From contig NZ_CP030117.1 in assembly GCF_001039275.2 (NCBI RefSeq), forward strand, positions 427,001-491,000: a stretch of 64,000 nt of DNA, given 5' to 3'. This DNA is from Brevibacillus brevis (GTDB lineage: Bacteria > Bacillota > Bacilli > Brevibacillales > Brevibacillaceae). Positions 54,114-62,288 of the stretch are shown here, one piece after another. The first letter of the stretch is position 1, and each line of letters starts with the position of its first letter. A model generated the notes under the pieces. The model did no database searches, had not been told where the DNA came from, and saw nothing but the letters and a program-made list of their open reading frames with translations. The position numbers and the translations under genes are program-made.

Positions 54114-54953
54114 ATGAAAAAGCTAGTCGTATCTGTACTTTCTACTGTATTGGCATTTTCTTTGGCAGCTTGCGGAGGCAAAACGGAAACAGCACCCGCT
54201 CCAACTGAAGGCGGCGCACAAGGCGGACAACAGGAAGTAACATTGAAGGTAGGCGCTTCTCCCGTTCCACATGCAGCAATCTTGAAATTCGTTCAACCAA
54301 AACTGAAAGAACAAGGCGTGAACCTGGAAATTAAAGAGTTCACCGATTACGTACAACCTAACGTTCAAGTGAACGAGAAACAACTCGACGCTAACTTCTT
54401 CCAGCACAAGCCTTACCTGGAAGACTTCAATAAAGGACAAAACATGAATCTGGAGCCAGTAGTGGCTGTACACATCGAGCCATTCGGCGCTTACAGCAAA
54501 AAAGTAAAATCTGTGGATGAATTAGCTGATGGCGCAACAATCGCGCTGCCAAACGATCCAACAAACAGCGGTCGCGCACTCGCACTCTTGGAGAAAAACG
54601 GCGTGATCAAGCTGAAAGAAGGCGCTGGCATCAGCGGTACTGTGAAGGACGTTGTTGAGAACAAGAAAAACCTGAAGTTCAAAGAAGTAGAAGCAGCAAT
54701 GCTGCCACGCGTTCTGGAAGAAGTAGATCTGGCGTTGATCAACACCAACTACGCGCTGGAAGCAAAGCTCGTTCCAACCAAAGACGCGCTGTTTATTGAA
54801 GATAAAGATACTCCATACGCAAACTTCCTGGTAGCTCGTCCTGACAACAAGGATTCCGAAGCAATTCAAAAGCTGGCAAAAGCACTGAACTCACCTGAAG
54901 TGAAAAAGTTCATTGAAGATGAATACAAAGGCGCGATTGTTCCAGCGTTCTAA
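54114..54953 (+). CDS. metQ: methionine-binding lipoprotein
   Basis: A 279-residue NlpA/MetQ-family lipoprotein. Signal peptide MKKLVVSVLSTVLAFSLAAC with the lipobox LAAC at residue 20. The mature part has the family motifs VGASPVPHAAILKFV, ANFFQHKPYLEDFN and VAVHIEPFGAYSKK. It is 60 bp after metI and ends in a terminator. Confidence 0.96.
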   Translation: MKKLVVSVLSTVLAFSLAACGGKTETAPAPTEGGAQGGQQEVTLKVGASPVPHAAILKFVQPKLKEQGVNLEIKEFTDYVQPNVQVNEKQLDANFFQHKPYLEDFNKGQNMNLEPVVAVHIEPFGAYSKKVKSVDELADGATIALPNDPTNSGRALALLEKNGVIKLKEGAGISGTVKDVVENKKNLKFKEVEAAMLPRVLEEVDLALINTNYALEAKLVPTKDALFIEDKDTPYANFLVARPDNKDSEAIQKLAKALNSPEVKKFIEDEYKGAIVPAF

Positions 54954-54980
54954 TAGTATAAATAATTGATCGATCAACAA

Positions 54981-55016
54981 AGTCCAACTGGCCGAAAAGC
55001 TGGTTGGGCTTTACTT
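54981..55016 (+). terminator. terminator of metNIQ
   Basis: agtccaactggc (54981-54992) pairs with gctggttgggct (54999-55010) with G-T pairs, followed by Ts. Confidence 0.75.
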
Positions 55017-55033
55017 TTGTTTATAATGTAGTG

Positions 55034-55048
55034 AATTTTCATAAAATT
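55034..55048. promoter_or_regulatory. candidate CodY box upstream of the first oppA
   Basis: aattttcataaaatt matches the CodY consensus AATTTTCWGAAAATT at 14 of 15 positions. A weaker site (11 of 15) overlaps the start codon region at 55132. CodY control of peptide-uptake genes is well established in Firmicutes. Confidence 0.6.
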
Positions 55049-55141
55049 AAATTAAATCTACAGCAACCCCGTTTTCAACCCAATTCCGGTCGAGTATATT
55101 GTGTTTGAAATGAGAAAATATAGATAAGGTGGAATTTTCAG

Positions 55142-56791
55142 ATGAAAAGAAATCTCAAGTTGTTTCTTGGCGCGATGCTGGTCGCCGGAAGCGTGTTAGC
55201 TGGATGCTCCACGAGTACGCAGCCATCAACAACAACCCCTCCAGCTGAGGGAACCGCAGCGCCCGCTGAAAAGCCTGTAAATGCAAAGCCGCAGGTATTT
55301 CGGGCGAACATCATGAGTGAGCCTTCGACAGCGGACCCCGGTCTTGCGAAGGATGCCACATCGGGAGCGATTGTTCGTGCTACGTTTGATGGTTTGACTC
55401 GCTTCGATGCAAACGCAAAGCCAGTGAATTCAGTAGCATCCGATATCAAAATCTCGGATGACAAACTGGTGTATACGTTCACGCTGCGCGATTCTAAATG
55501 GAGCAATGGTGATCCAGTGACTGCCCATGACTTCGTATATGCATGGAAACGTGCACTTAGCAAGACCCTCGGTGCGGAGTATGCCTATCAGCTATACTAC
55601 ATTAAAAATGCGAAGCTGATTCACGAAGGCAAGGCGAAGCCCGACGAGCTCGGTGTGAAGGCAATCGATGACAAAACACTGGAAGTCACGCTGGAGAATC
55701 CAACGCCTTACTTCCTGGAGCTGACGGCTTTCTACACGTACTACCCGGTTAACCAAAAAGTAGTGGAGGCCAATCCGAAATGGGCAAACGAAGCGGCGAC
55801 GCACGTAAGCAACGGTCCATTTAAGATGACAGCGTGGGAGCACAAGAGCAAGATCGTATTGGAAAAGAACGAGCACTACTGGGATAAAGACGTAGTGAAG
55901 CTCGATCGCATTGAGTTCGCGATGATCGAGGACGATAATACAGCCCTGTCCATGTTCGAGAATGGTGAGCTGGATTGGGCAGGTCAGCCACTCGGTGGAC
56001 TTCCCACCGATGCGATTCCGTCACTGAAAGACGCAGGCAAACTCGTTGTTCATCCAAAAGCGACGATGTACTGGTACAAGATGAATACGACAAAAGGGCC
56101 GCTCAGCAATGTGAAAATTCGTAAAGCATTGGCATACTCGGTAGATCGTCAAACCATCGTAGATAACATCACACAAGTGGGCCAGGTGCCAACGATGGGG
56201 ATGCTGCCGCAATCCATGATTATCAAAAAAGAAGGATACTTCAAGGATAATGATGTAGAAACAGCGAAAAAGCTGCTGGAAGAAGGCATGAAGGAGCTCA
56301 ACGTGACAACGCTACCTCCAATCACCTTGTCTTACAATCCAAGCGACAGACATAAGAAAATTGCCGAAGCGATTCAGGACCAATGGAAACAAAAGCTCGG
56401 CATTGAAATAAAAATCATGGTGAAGGAGTCCGCTGTTCATTTGCAGGATATGCATGAGCTCAATTACGAGATGGGTCGTATCGGTTGGAATGCGGACTTC
56501 AATGATCCGATGAACTACCTCGAAATGTTCCGAGATGGTAAAACAGGTAACAACGACACGGGGTGGGAAGATCCACGTTACCAAGAACTGCTGAAACAGT
56601 CATCGGTAGAAACTGATCCAGAGAAGCGCAAGCAACTGTTTGCAGAGGCTGAACAAATCTTTATGGATGCCATGCCGTTGATCCCGCTGTTCACGGATGT
56701 GGATGTGTGGGTGCAAAGTGACAAGGTGAAAGGCGTTCAAGTGGATGGACTCGGATTTATCGACCTAAAGTGGGCAGAAATGACAGAGTAA
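55142..56791 (+). CDS. OppA-type oligopeptide-binding lipoprotein 1
   Basis: A 549-residue family-5 extracellular solute-binding protein. Signal peptide with lipobox SVLAGCST. Family features include TFTLRDSKWSNGDPVTAHDFVYAWKRAL and SNGPFKMTAWEHKSKIVLEKN. It would capture oligopeptides outside the cell for an Opp permease, none of which is encoded here. The ATG follows AAGGTGG. It is the most divergent of the four paralogues. A terminator shared with the convergent SRPBCC gene follows. Confidence 0.92.
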   Translation: MKRNLKLFLGAMLVAGSVLAGCSTSTQPSTTTPPAEGTAAPAEKPVNAKPQVFRANIMSEPSTADPGLAKDATSGAIVRATFDGLTRFDANAKPVNSVASDIKISDDKLVYTFTLRDSKWSNGDPVTAHDFVYAWKRALSKTLGAEYAYQLYYIKNAKLIHEGKAKPDELGVKAIDDKTLEVTLENPTPYFLELTAFYTYYPVNQKVVEANPKWANEAATHVSNGPFKMTAWEHKSKIVLEKNEHYWDKDVVKLDRIEFAMIEDDNTALSMFENGELDWAGQPLGGLPTDAIPSLKDAGKLVVHPKATMYWYKMNTTKGPLSNVKIRKALAYSVDRQTIVDNITQVGQVPTMGMLPQSMIIKKEGYFKDNDVETAKKLLEEGMKELNVTTLPPITLSYNPSDRHKKIAEAIQDQWKQKLGIEIKIMVKESAVHLQDMHELNYEMGRIGWNADFNDPMNYLEMFRDGKTGNNDTGWEDPRYQELLKQSSVETDPEKRKQLFAEAEQIFMDAMPLIPLFTDVDVWVQSDKVKGVQVDGLGFIDLKWAEMTE

Positions 56792-56804
56792 AAAAATAAC
56801 AAAA

Positions 56805-56843
56805 ATCCCGAGGTCAGGGTAGCTCCTGGTCTCGGGACTCTTT
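56805..56843. terminator. bidirectional terminator between oppA 1 and SRPBCC gene
   Basis: tcccgaggtcagg (56806-56818) pairs with cctggtctcggga (56825-56837), with T runs on both strands. Confidence 0.8.
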
Positions 56844-56847
56844 TGTA

Positions 56848-57297
56848 TTAGTAGCCAAAATCAAGTGTCTTGCCAGTCTCCGCATACGTCTTGATCGACG
56901 AGAGCATCATCGGCCAATTGTTGCTGGCACTTACGTGGGAGGGGTGGTTTTCTGTCCATTGATCTTGAATCAACGTCAGCTTGGTGCAGCCACCAACCGG
57001 TTCTAAGGTGATGGTGACACGAGACTGCAATTCCGCATGATTTTCGTAATAGGCAGGACCAGGATGTTCAGTGAAACTGAAAATACGATGAGGTTCGAAC
57101 TGCAAGATTTTCCCGTATACATGCACCGTGTCGTCACCGGCTTTTCCCGGACCAACGTAAGCCATCTCGTCGCCTACTTGAAAAGTCGAGCGGATCGTAC
57201 AGCCAAAGAAAGTACTCTTTACACCTTCATCGGAAGTCAGGACATGCCAGACTTGCTCTGGCGTAGCACCAATGTAGAAATCGAAGCGAAGATCCAT
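56848..57297 (-). CDS. SRPBCC (AHSA1-like) domain protein
   Basis: A 149-residue protein with the START/AHSA1 fold: FDFYIGATPEQVWHVLTSDEGVKSTFFG at the N-terminus and GGCTKLTLIQDQW and NWPMMLSSIKTYAETG near the end. These small proteins bind hydrophobic ligands or act on stress pathways; no ligand is indicated. ATG 57297 has a GGGGG site. It diverges from the AraC-type gene at 57413, a frequent pairing. Confidence 0.85.
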   Translation of the reverse strand: MDLRFDFYIGATPEQVWHVLTSDEGVKSTFFGCTIRSTFQVGDEMAYVGPGKAGDDTVHVYGKILQFEPHRIFSFTEHPGPAYYENHAELQSRVTITLEPVGGCTKLTLIQDQWTENHPSHVSASNNWPMMLSSIKTYAETGKTLDFGY

Positions 57298-57412
57298 CGT
57301 TTTACCCCCTGATTTTTTCATTTGGGAATTGTAATCAAGTCTCCCAACTACTACTCTTACTATAAGAAGAATTCGGTAGTGTGTATTGTAAAAACACGAC
57401 AGGAGGCGCACC

Positions 57413-58216
57413 TTGGAAAATCAGACTGCCAAGCTCCCAAAGGGTGTACTGCATGCCATGATTGGACAGAAGAAATTTTCGCTGAACAGATACGAGCCAT
57501 CTGCTGAAATCAGCTACTTCGTGCAGCACTACTGGGTCGTCCGGTGGGATTTACGTACGGAACTGCCTTACTCGCAAACTGTCCTGGCTCATCCCAATGT
57601 GAATCTCGTGTTTGAAAAAGGAGCAACTGGCATTTTTGGTGTAGCCCGCACGACTTCCTCGCATCTTTTAGAGGGGCAAGGTCACGTTTTCGGAGTAAAA
57701 TTCAGACCCGGAGGTTTTTATCCGTTTCTGAATGCCCCGGTATCAGAGCTGAGTGGCACTTCTACGAGTCTGGAAGCCGTATTTGGTGTTGCAACCGAGC
57801 AGCTTGAGAAAGCAGTGCTAGGCCTGCCAGATGATCAGCAAATGATGAAAAGAGTAGAAGCCTTTCTATTCGAACACTTACCAAAGCCTGACCCGAATGT
57901 AGCGCGTATCAGTGAAATCGTCAGGATGATCCAGGCAGATCGATCCGTATTCAAAGTCGAGGATGCGGTACAATTGACCGGAATGAATATGCGGACGATG
58001 CAGCGCTTGTTTGATCGGTACGTAGGCGTCAGCCCGAAGTCGGTCATCCAACGGTACAGACTACATGAAGCGGCAGAGCAGATTGACCAGGGAACGGTCC
58101 AAGATTGGCTGGACCTGTCTACCACACTTGGCTATTATGATCACTCTCACTTTATTCGAGATTTTCGAGCAATCGTCGGTGTAGCACCGAACGAGTATCG
58201 ACGAGCCCAAATGTAA
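57413..58216 (+). CDS. AraC-family transcriptional regulator
   Basis: A 267-residue regulator starting at TTG 57413, six bases after AGGAGG. The N-terminal part has the DUF6597-like pattern (SYFVQHYWVVRWDL; GVKFRPGGFYPFL). The C-terminal AraC helix-turn-helix pair reads VEDAVQLTGMNMRTMQRLFDRYVGVSPKSVIQRYRLHEA and then STTLGYYDHSHFIRDFRAIVGVAPNEYRR. It is divergent from the SRPBCC gene and may control it. Confidence 0.92.
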   Translation: MENQTAKLPKGVLHAMIGQKKFSLNRYEPSAEISYFVQHYWVVRWDLRTELPYSQTVLAHPNVNLVFEKGATGIFGVARTTSSHLLEGQGHVFGVKFRPGGFYPFLNAPVSELSGTSTSLEAVFGVATEQLEKAVLGLPDDQQMMKRVEAFLFEHLPKPDPNVARISEIVRMIQADRSVFKVEDAVQLTGMNMRTMQRLFDRYVGVSPKSVIQRYRLHEAAEQIDQGTVQDWLDLSTTLGYYDHSHFIRDFRAIVGVAPNEYRRAQM

Positions 58217-58224
58217 TCATAGTG

Positions 58225-58256
58225 AACCCCTTCGCCTATGGCCGGAGGGGTTGCTT
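58225..58256 (+). terminator. terminator of the AraC-type gene
   Basis: aaccccttcgcc (58225-58236) pairs with ggccggaggggtt (58240-58252), followed by a short T-rich tail. Confidence 0.65.
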
Positions 58257-58457
58257 TATTGCTGCATAAATTTTTATGTACGAGGCATACTTCATCATGA
58301 TGAAAATACCGAATTTATTTCCTTTAATAGAATTTGATGTTTGAATAAAACATAATTAATTTTACTTAAAATGTCTTCAATATTACTAAAAATGCAGTAT
58401 ATTTGTGGAGTAGCTTTCAATGAAGTTTTACCGATAGAAATAAAGGGGGTCAACACC

Positions 58458-60083
58458 GTGAAAAAAAGCGTTTTTGCAGCAATGAGTTCTATCCTGGTTC
58501 TGAGTGCGGCGCTGGCAGGCTGTGGCGGCGGCGACAAAGCAGGCGAGCAAGGTAGCAAACCTGCTGGTGAGCAAACAAGTGGTCCTAAAGAATTGAGAAT
58601 GAACATGATGTCCGAGCCACCAACTGCTGACCCTGCATTGGCTGAGGATTCTACTTCCAGTGCGGTTCTGCGTGCAACATTTGATGGTCTCACTCGTATT
58701 GGCGAAGATGGCAAACCACATCCATCTGTAGCAGAAAAAATTGACGTATCCGAAGATGGTCTTACTTATACATTCACCCTGCGTGACAGCAAATGGAGCA
58801 ATGGAGAGCCAGTTACTGCAAAGGATTTCGAATACGCTTGGAAGCGAGCGCTCGATCCGAAAACAGCATCTAACTACTCCTACCAATTGTATTACCTGAA
58901 AAACGCAGAAGAATACAACAAGGGTAAAGCAAAAGCTGATGATGTTGGCGTAAAAGCGACTGACGATAAAACACTCGTCGTAACTTTGAAAAATCCAACA
59001 CCATTCTTCTTGGAGCTGACTGCGTTCTATACGTACTACCCAGTTAACCAAAAAGTAGTCGAAGGCAACGATAAATGGGCGGGCGAAGCAGCTACACACG
59101 TAGGTAACGGTCCATTCAAAATGGAAACATGGGAACATAAGAGCAAATTGGTTCTCGTGAAGAGCGATACCTACTGGGATAAAGACGTTGTAAAACTCGA
59201 CAAGCTCAACTTCTCCATGGTTGAAGACGCAAATACAGAGCTGTCCATGTTCGACAATGACGATCTGGATTGGTCCGGAGCGCCTTTGAGCTCACTTCCT
59301 ACCGATGCGATTCCTGCATTGAAAGAATCCGGCCAAATGCAAACACGCCCGATCGCGGGTACGTACATGTACAAATTCAATACGGAAGTTCCGCCGTTCA
59401 ACAACGCGAAAATCCGTAAGGCGTTTGCTTATGCAATCGATCGTAAATCTATCATCGACAACATCACGCAAGCAAACCAAGAACCAGCTATGGGTCTGAT
59501 CCCGCCAACAATGGCAGTGGCAACAAGCCCGTATTTCAAAGATGGCGATGTAGAAGCAGCGAAAAAATTGCTGGAAGAAGGTATGAAGGAAGAAGGCATT
59601 ACCAAAATGCCGACCTTGACACTTTCCTTCAACACGTCTGAAGGTCACAAGAAAATCGCCGAAGCGATCCAAGACCAATGGAAAAAAGCACTCGGCGTAG
59701 ACATTAAGTTGGAGAACAAAGAATGGAAAGTATTCTTGGAAGATGTGAACCAAGGTAAATTCCAAATCGCTCGTTCCAGCTGGACTGGTGACTACAACGA
59801 TCCATACACGTTCTTGGACCTGTTCAAGGACAAAGATGGCGGAAACAACGACACGAAATGGGAAAATCCGAAGTACAAAGAGCTGCTGAACCAGTCTGCT
59901 CTGGAAAAGGACCCAGAAAAACGCAAACAAATCCTGGCACAAGCAGAAGCCATTTTCATGGACGAAATGCCAGCAGTTCCAATCTACTACTACACACATT
60001 CTTATGTGAAAAAAGACAAAGTAAAAGGTGTAGTACTCGACGGTCTCGGTTTCGTAGACTGGAAATGGGCAGACATTCAATAA
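58458..60083 (+). CDS. OppA-type oligopeptide-binding lipoprotein 2
   Basis: A 541-residue binding protein starting at GTG 58458, seven bases after GGGGG. The lipobox is ALAGCGGG. The mature part opens LRMNMMSEPPTADPALAEDS, and TPFFLELTAFYTYYPVNQKVV follows. It is nearer to copies 3 and 4 than to copy 1. Its own terminator follows, so each binding protein is its own unit. An open frame upstream to 58371 lacks a ribosome site. Confidence 0.93.
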   Translation: MKKSVFAAMSSILVLSAALAGCGGGDKAGEQGSKPAGEQTSGPKELRMNMMSEPPTADPALAEDSTSSAVLRATFDGLTRIGEDGKPHPSVAEKIDVSEDGLTYTFTLRDSKWSNGEPVTAKDFEYAWKRALDPKTASNYSYQLYYLKNAEEYNKGKAKADDVGVKATDDKTLVVTLKNPTPFFLELTAFYTYYPVNQKVVEGNDKWAGEAATHVGNGPFKMETWEHKSKLVLVKSDTYWDKDVVKLDKLNFSMVEDANTELSMFDNDDLDWSGAPLSSLPTDAIPALKESGQMQTRPIAGTYMYKFNTEVPPFNNAKIRKAFAYAIDRKSIIDNITQANQEPAMGLIPPTMAVATSPYFKDGDVEAAKKLLEEGMKEEGITKMPTLTLSFNTSEGHKKIAEAIQDQWKKALGVDIKLENKEWKVFLEDVNQGKFQIARSSWTGDYNDPYTFLDLFKDKDGGNNDTKWENPKYKELLNQSALEKDPEKRKQILAQAEAIFMDEMPAVPIYYYTHSYVKKDKVKGVVLDGLGFVDWKWADIQ

Positions 60084-60111
60084 GAAAAAGCGCATAACTC
60101 GTTGTAAAAAG

Positions 60112-60140
60112 GAAGGGTGCTACGGCACTCTTCTTTTTTT
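60112..60140 (+). terminator. terminator of oppA 2
   Basis: gaagggtgc (60112-60120) pairs with gcactcttc (60125-60133), followed by seven Ts. Confidence 0.8.
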
Positions 60141-60221
60141 GTAAACCATTTTCAGAGAGAACAATCGAGCCGAGGATGGACGGCGATATGATAAATTATA
60201 AAATTATAAATTAAATTACTA

Positions 60222-60472
60222 TTGTCACTTTACTGAATGTGGATAAAATTGGGTGAATGAAAAAATAGATCAATAAATGAAGCTTGAATCCTCGACTCTG
60301 AAAAAGCTTGATATTATGCGGTTTTTCTTAGAAATATCGAGGGAGGTATGTTCTGGAAATTTTATTTATCGATCAATATATTTTATAATTCATTAATTCT
60401 CTTTATAAATAAATAAAAATTTATTAAATCATTCTAAAACATATTTAAAAAATATATAAAACCATGTATATT
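60222..60472 (+). promoter_or_regulatory. AT-rich promoter region of oppA 3
   Basis: The 420-bp gap before oppA 3 is very AT-rich and holds no gene. Two promoter candidates: TTGTCA-16-TAAAAT (60222-60249) and TTTAAA-17-TATATT (60444-60472), the latter about 30 bp before the start. A CodY-like box, tatgttctggaaatt (60347-60361), matches the consensus at 12 of 15 positions on the minus strand. Confidence 0.45.
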
Positions 60473-60504
60473 GATAAAAGATTTAGAAAAGGGGGATTAC
60501 TTGT

Positions 60505-62157
60505 ATGAAAAAGAATGTTTTCGTGGCAATGAGTTCTATCCTCGTTCTTGGCGCGGCACTCGCAGGATGCGGTGGCGGAAACCAGGCGGCACCGGCAGAT
60601 AACAATGCTTCCGGAACAAAGACAGAAAATTCTGCACCAGCAACTGGCTCTAAATTACTGAAACTGAACCTGCACTCCGAGCCACCAACAGCTGACCCAG
60701 GTATCGCGGAAGATACAACTTCCAGCACCATCATCACTGCTACCTTCGAAGGTCTGACTCGTGTTGGTAAAGACGGCAAATACCATCCAGCAGCAGCAGA
60801 GAGCTACACTGTTTCTGAAGACGGTAAAAAATATACATTCAAAATTCGTGATAACAAATGGAGCAATGGCGATCCTGTATCGGCAAAAGATTTCGAATAT
60901 GCCTGGAAACGCGCTCTTGATCCAAAAACAGCTTCCAACTATGCATACCAACTGTACTATGTGAAGGGCGCAGAAGCCTACAACAAAGGTAAGGGTAAAG
61001 TAGAAGACGTTGGCGTAAAAGCAATTGACGATAAAACACTCGAAGTAGAATTGGCGAACCCAACTCCATTCTTCCTGGAGCTGGTTGCATTCAAAACATA
61101 CTTCCCAGTTAATCCAAAAGTAGTAGATGGCAACGAGAAATGGGCTACCGATGCGAAAACAGTTATTGGTAACGGTCCATTCAAAATGGATTCCTGGGAG
61201 CACAAGAGCAAGCTCGTAGTTTCCAAAAACGAAAACTACTGGGATAAAGACAATGTAAAATTGGACAAAATCGAATTCTCCATGGTAGAGGATGAGAATA
61301 CTGAGCTGTCCATGTACGAAAACGGTGAACTGCACTGGGCAGGCGCTCCAACTTCTGCGTTGCCAACTGACGCGATCCCGGCTTTGAAAGATTCCGGCAA
61401 AATGACAACACAGCCAATCGCGGGTACTTACTTCTACCGTTTCAACACAGAAAAACCACCGTTCAACAATGTGAAAATCCGTAAAGCATTTGCCTATGCG
61501 ATCGATCGTCAAAGCCTGATCGACAATATCCTGCAAGCTGGTCAATTGCCAGCAACAGGCTATGTACCACCAAGCATGGCGCTGAACAAAGACGGTTTCT
61601 ACAAGGATAATGACATCGAAACAGCGAAGAAATTGCTCGAAGAAGGAATGAAAGAAGAGGGTCTGACCAAATTCCCGGCACTTACTCTTTCCTTCAACAC
61701 TTCCGAAGGTCACAAAAAGATTGCTGAGGCAATCCAAGACCAATGGAAGAAAAACCTGGGCGTTGACGTGAAGCTCGAGAACAAAGAGTGGAAGGTATAC
61801 CTGGATGACGTACACCAAGGTAAATACCAAGTGGCTCGTGCAGGCTGGTTGGGTGACTTCAACGATCCAATCAACTTCCTGGAAATGTTCAAGGAAAAAG
61901 ACGGCGGAAACAACGATACTCGTTGGGAAAATCCGAAGTACAAAGAACTCCTGAACCAATCCGCTCTGGAGCTAGACCCAGAAAAACGTAAAGCAATCCT
62001 GGCTCAGGCTGAGCAAATCCTGATGGATGAAATGCCGATTATGCCAATCTACTACTATACTCAATCTTGGGTTAAGGACGACAGAGTACAAGATGTTATC
62101 ATCGATGGTCTGGGTGCTGTAGACTACAAGTATGCAGATTTCGTAGAAAAGAAATAA
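60505..62157 (+). CDS. OppA-type oligopeptide-binding lipoprotein 3
   Basis: A 550-residue family-5 binding protein. Signal peptide MKKNVFVAMSSILVLGAALA ends in the lipobox AGCGGG. The mature start KLNLHSEPPTADPGIAEDTT and the segment ASNYAYQLYYVKGAEAYNKG are close to copy 4. GGGGG precedes the ATG. Terminator at 62173. No permease gene accompanies it. Confidence 0.94.
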   Translation: MKKNVFVAMSSILVLGAALAGCGGGNQAAPADNNASGTKTENSAPATGSKLLKLNLHSEPPTADPGIAEDTTSSTIITATFEGLTRVGKDGKYHPAAAESYTVSEDGKKYTFKIRDNKWSNGDPVSAKDFEYAWKRALDPKTASNYAYQLYYVKGAEAYNKGKGKVEDVGVKAIDDKTLEVELANPTPFFLELVAFKTYFPVNPKVVDGNEKWATDAKTVIGNGPFKMDSWEHKSKLVVSKNENYWDKDNVKLDKIEFSMVEDENTELSMYENGELHWAGAPTSALPTDAIPALKDSGKMTTQPIAGTYFYRFNTEKPPFNNVKIRKAFAYAIDRQSLIDNILQAGQLPATGYVPPSMALNKDGFYKDNDIETAKKLLEEGMKEEGLTKFPALTLSFNTSEGHKKIAEAIQDQWKKNLGVDVKLENKEWKVYLDDVHQGKYQVARAGWLGDFNDPINFLEMFKEKDGGNNDTRWENPKYKELLNQSALELDPEKRKAILAQAEQILMDEMPIMPIYYYTQSWVKDDRVQDVIIDGLGAVDYKYADFVEKK

Positions 62158-62172
62158 TAGCTGTGCATGTAA

Positions 62173-62207
62173 AAGAAGAGAGGTGTTATCACCTTTCTTC
62201 TTTTTTT
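62173..62207 (+). terminator. terminator of oppA 3
   Basis: aagaagagaggtg (62173-62185) pairs with cacctttcttc (62190-62200), followed by seven Ts. Confidence 0.8.
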
Positions 62208-62288
62208 ATCTATTTAATATCCAAATTTTTACTTTTTATTGTATACTATTTTTGGAAGATTCTATCAGGGTTTATTGGAGGGTATATG

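Noticed and set aside
60655..61959. 434-residue open frame on the minus strand
   Set aside because: It is antisense to oppA 3, with a composition (Phe, Val, Cys rich) expected of a reverse-complement frame and no ribosome site.
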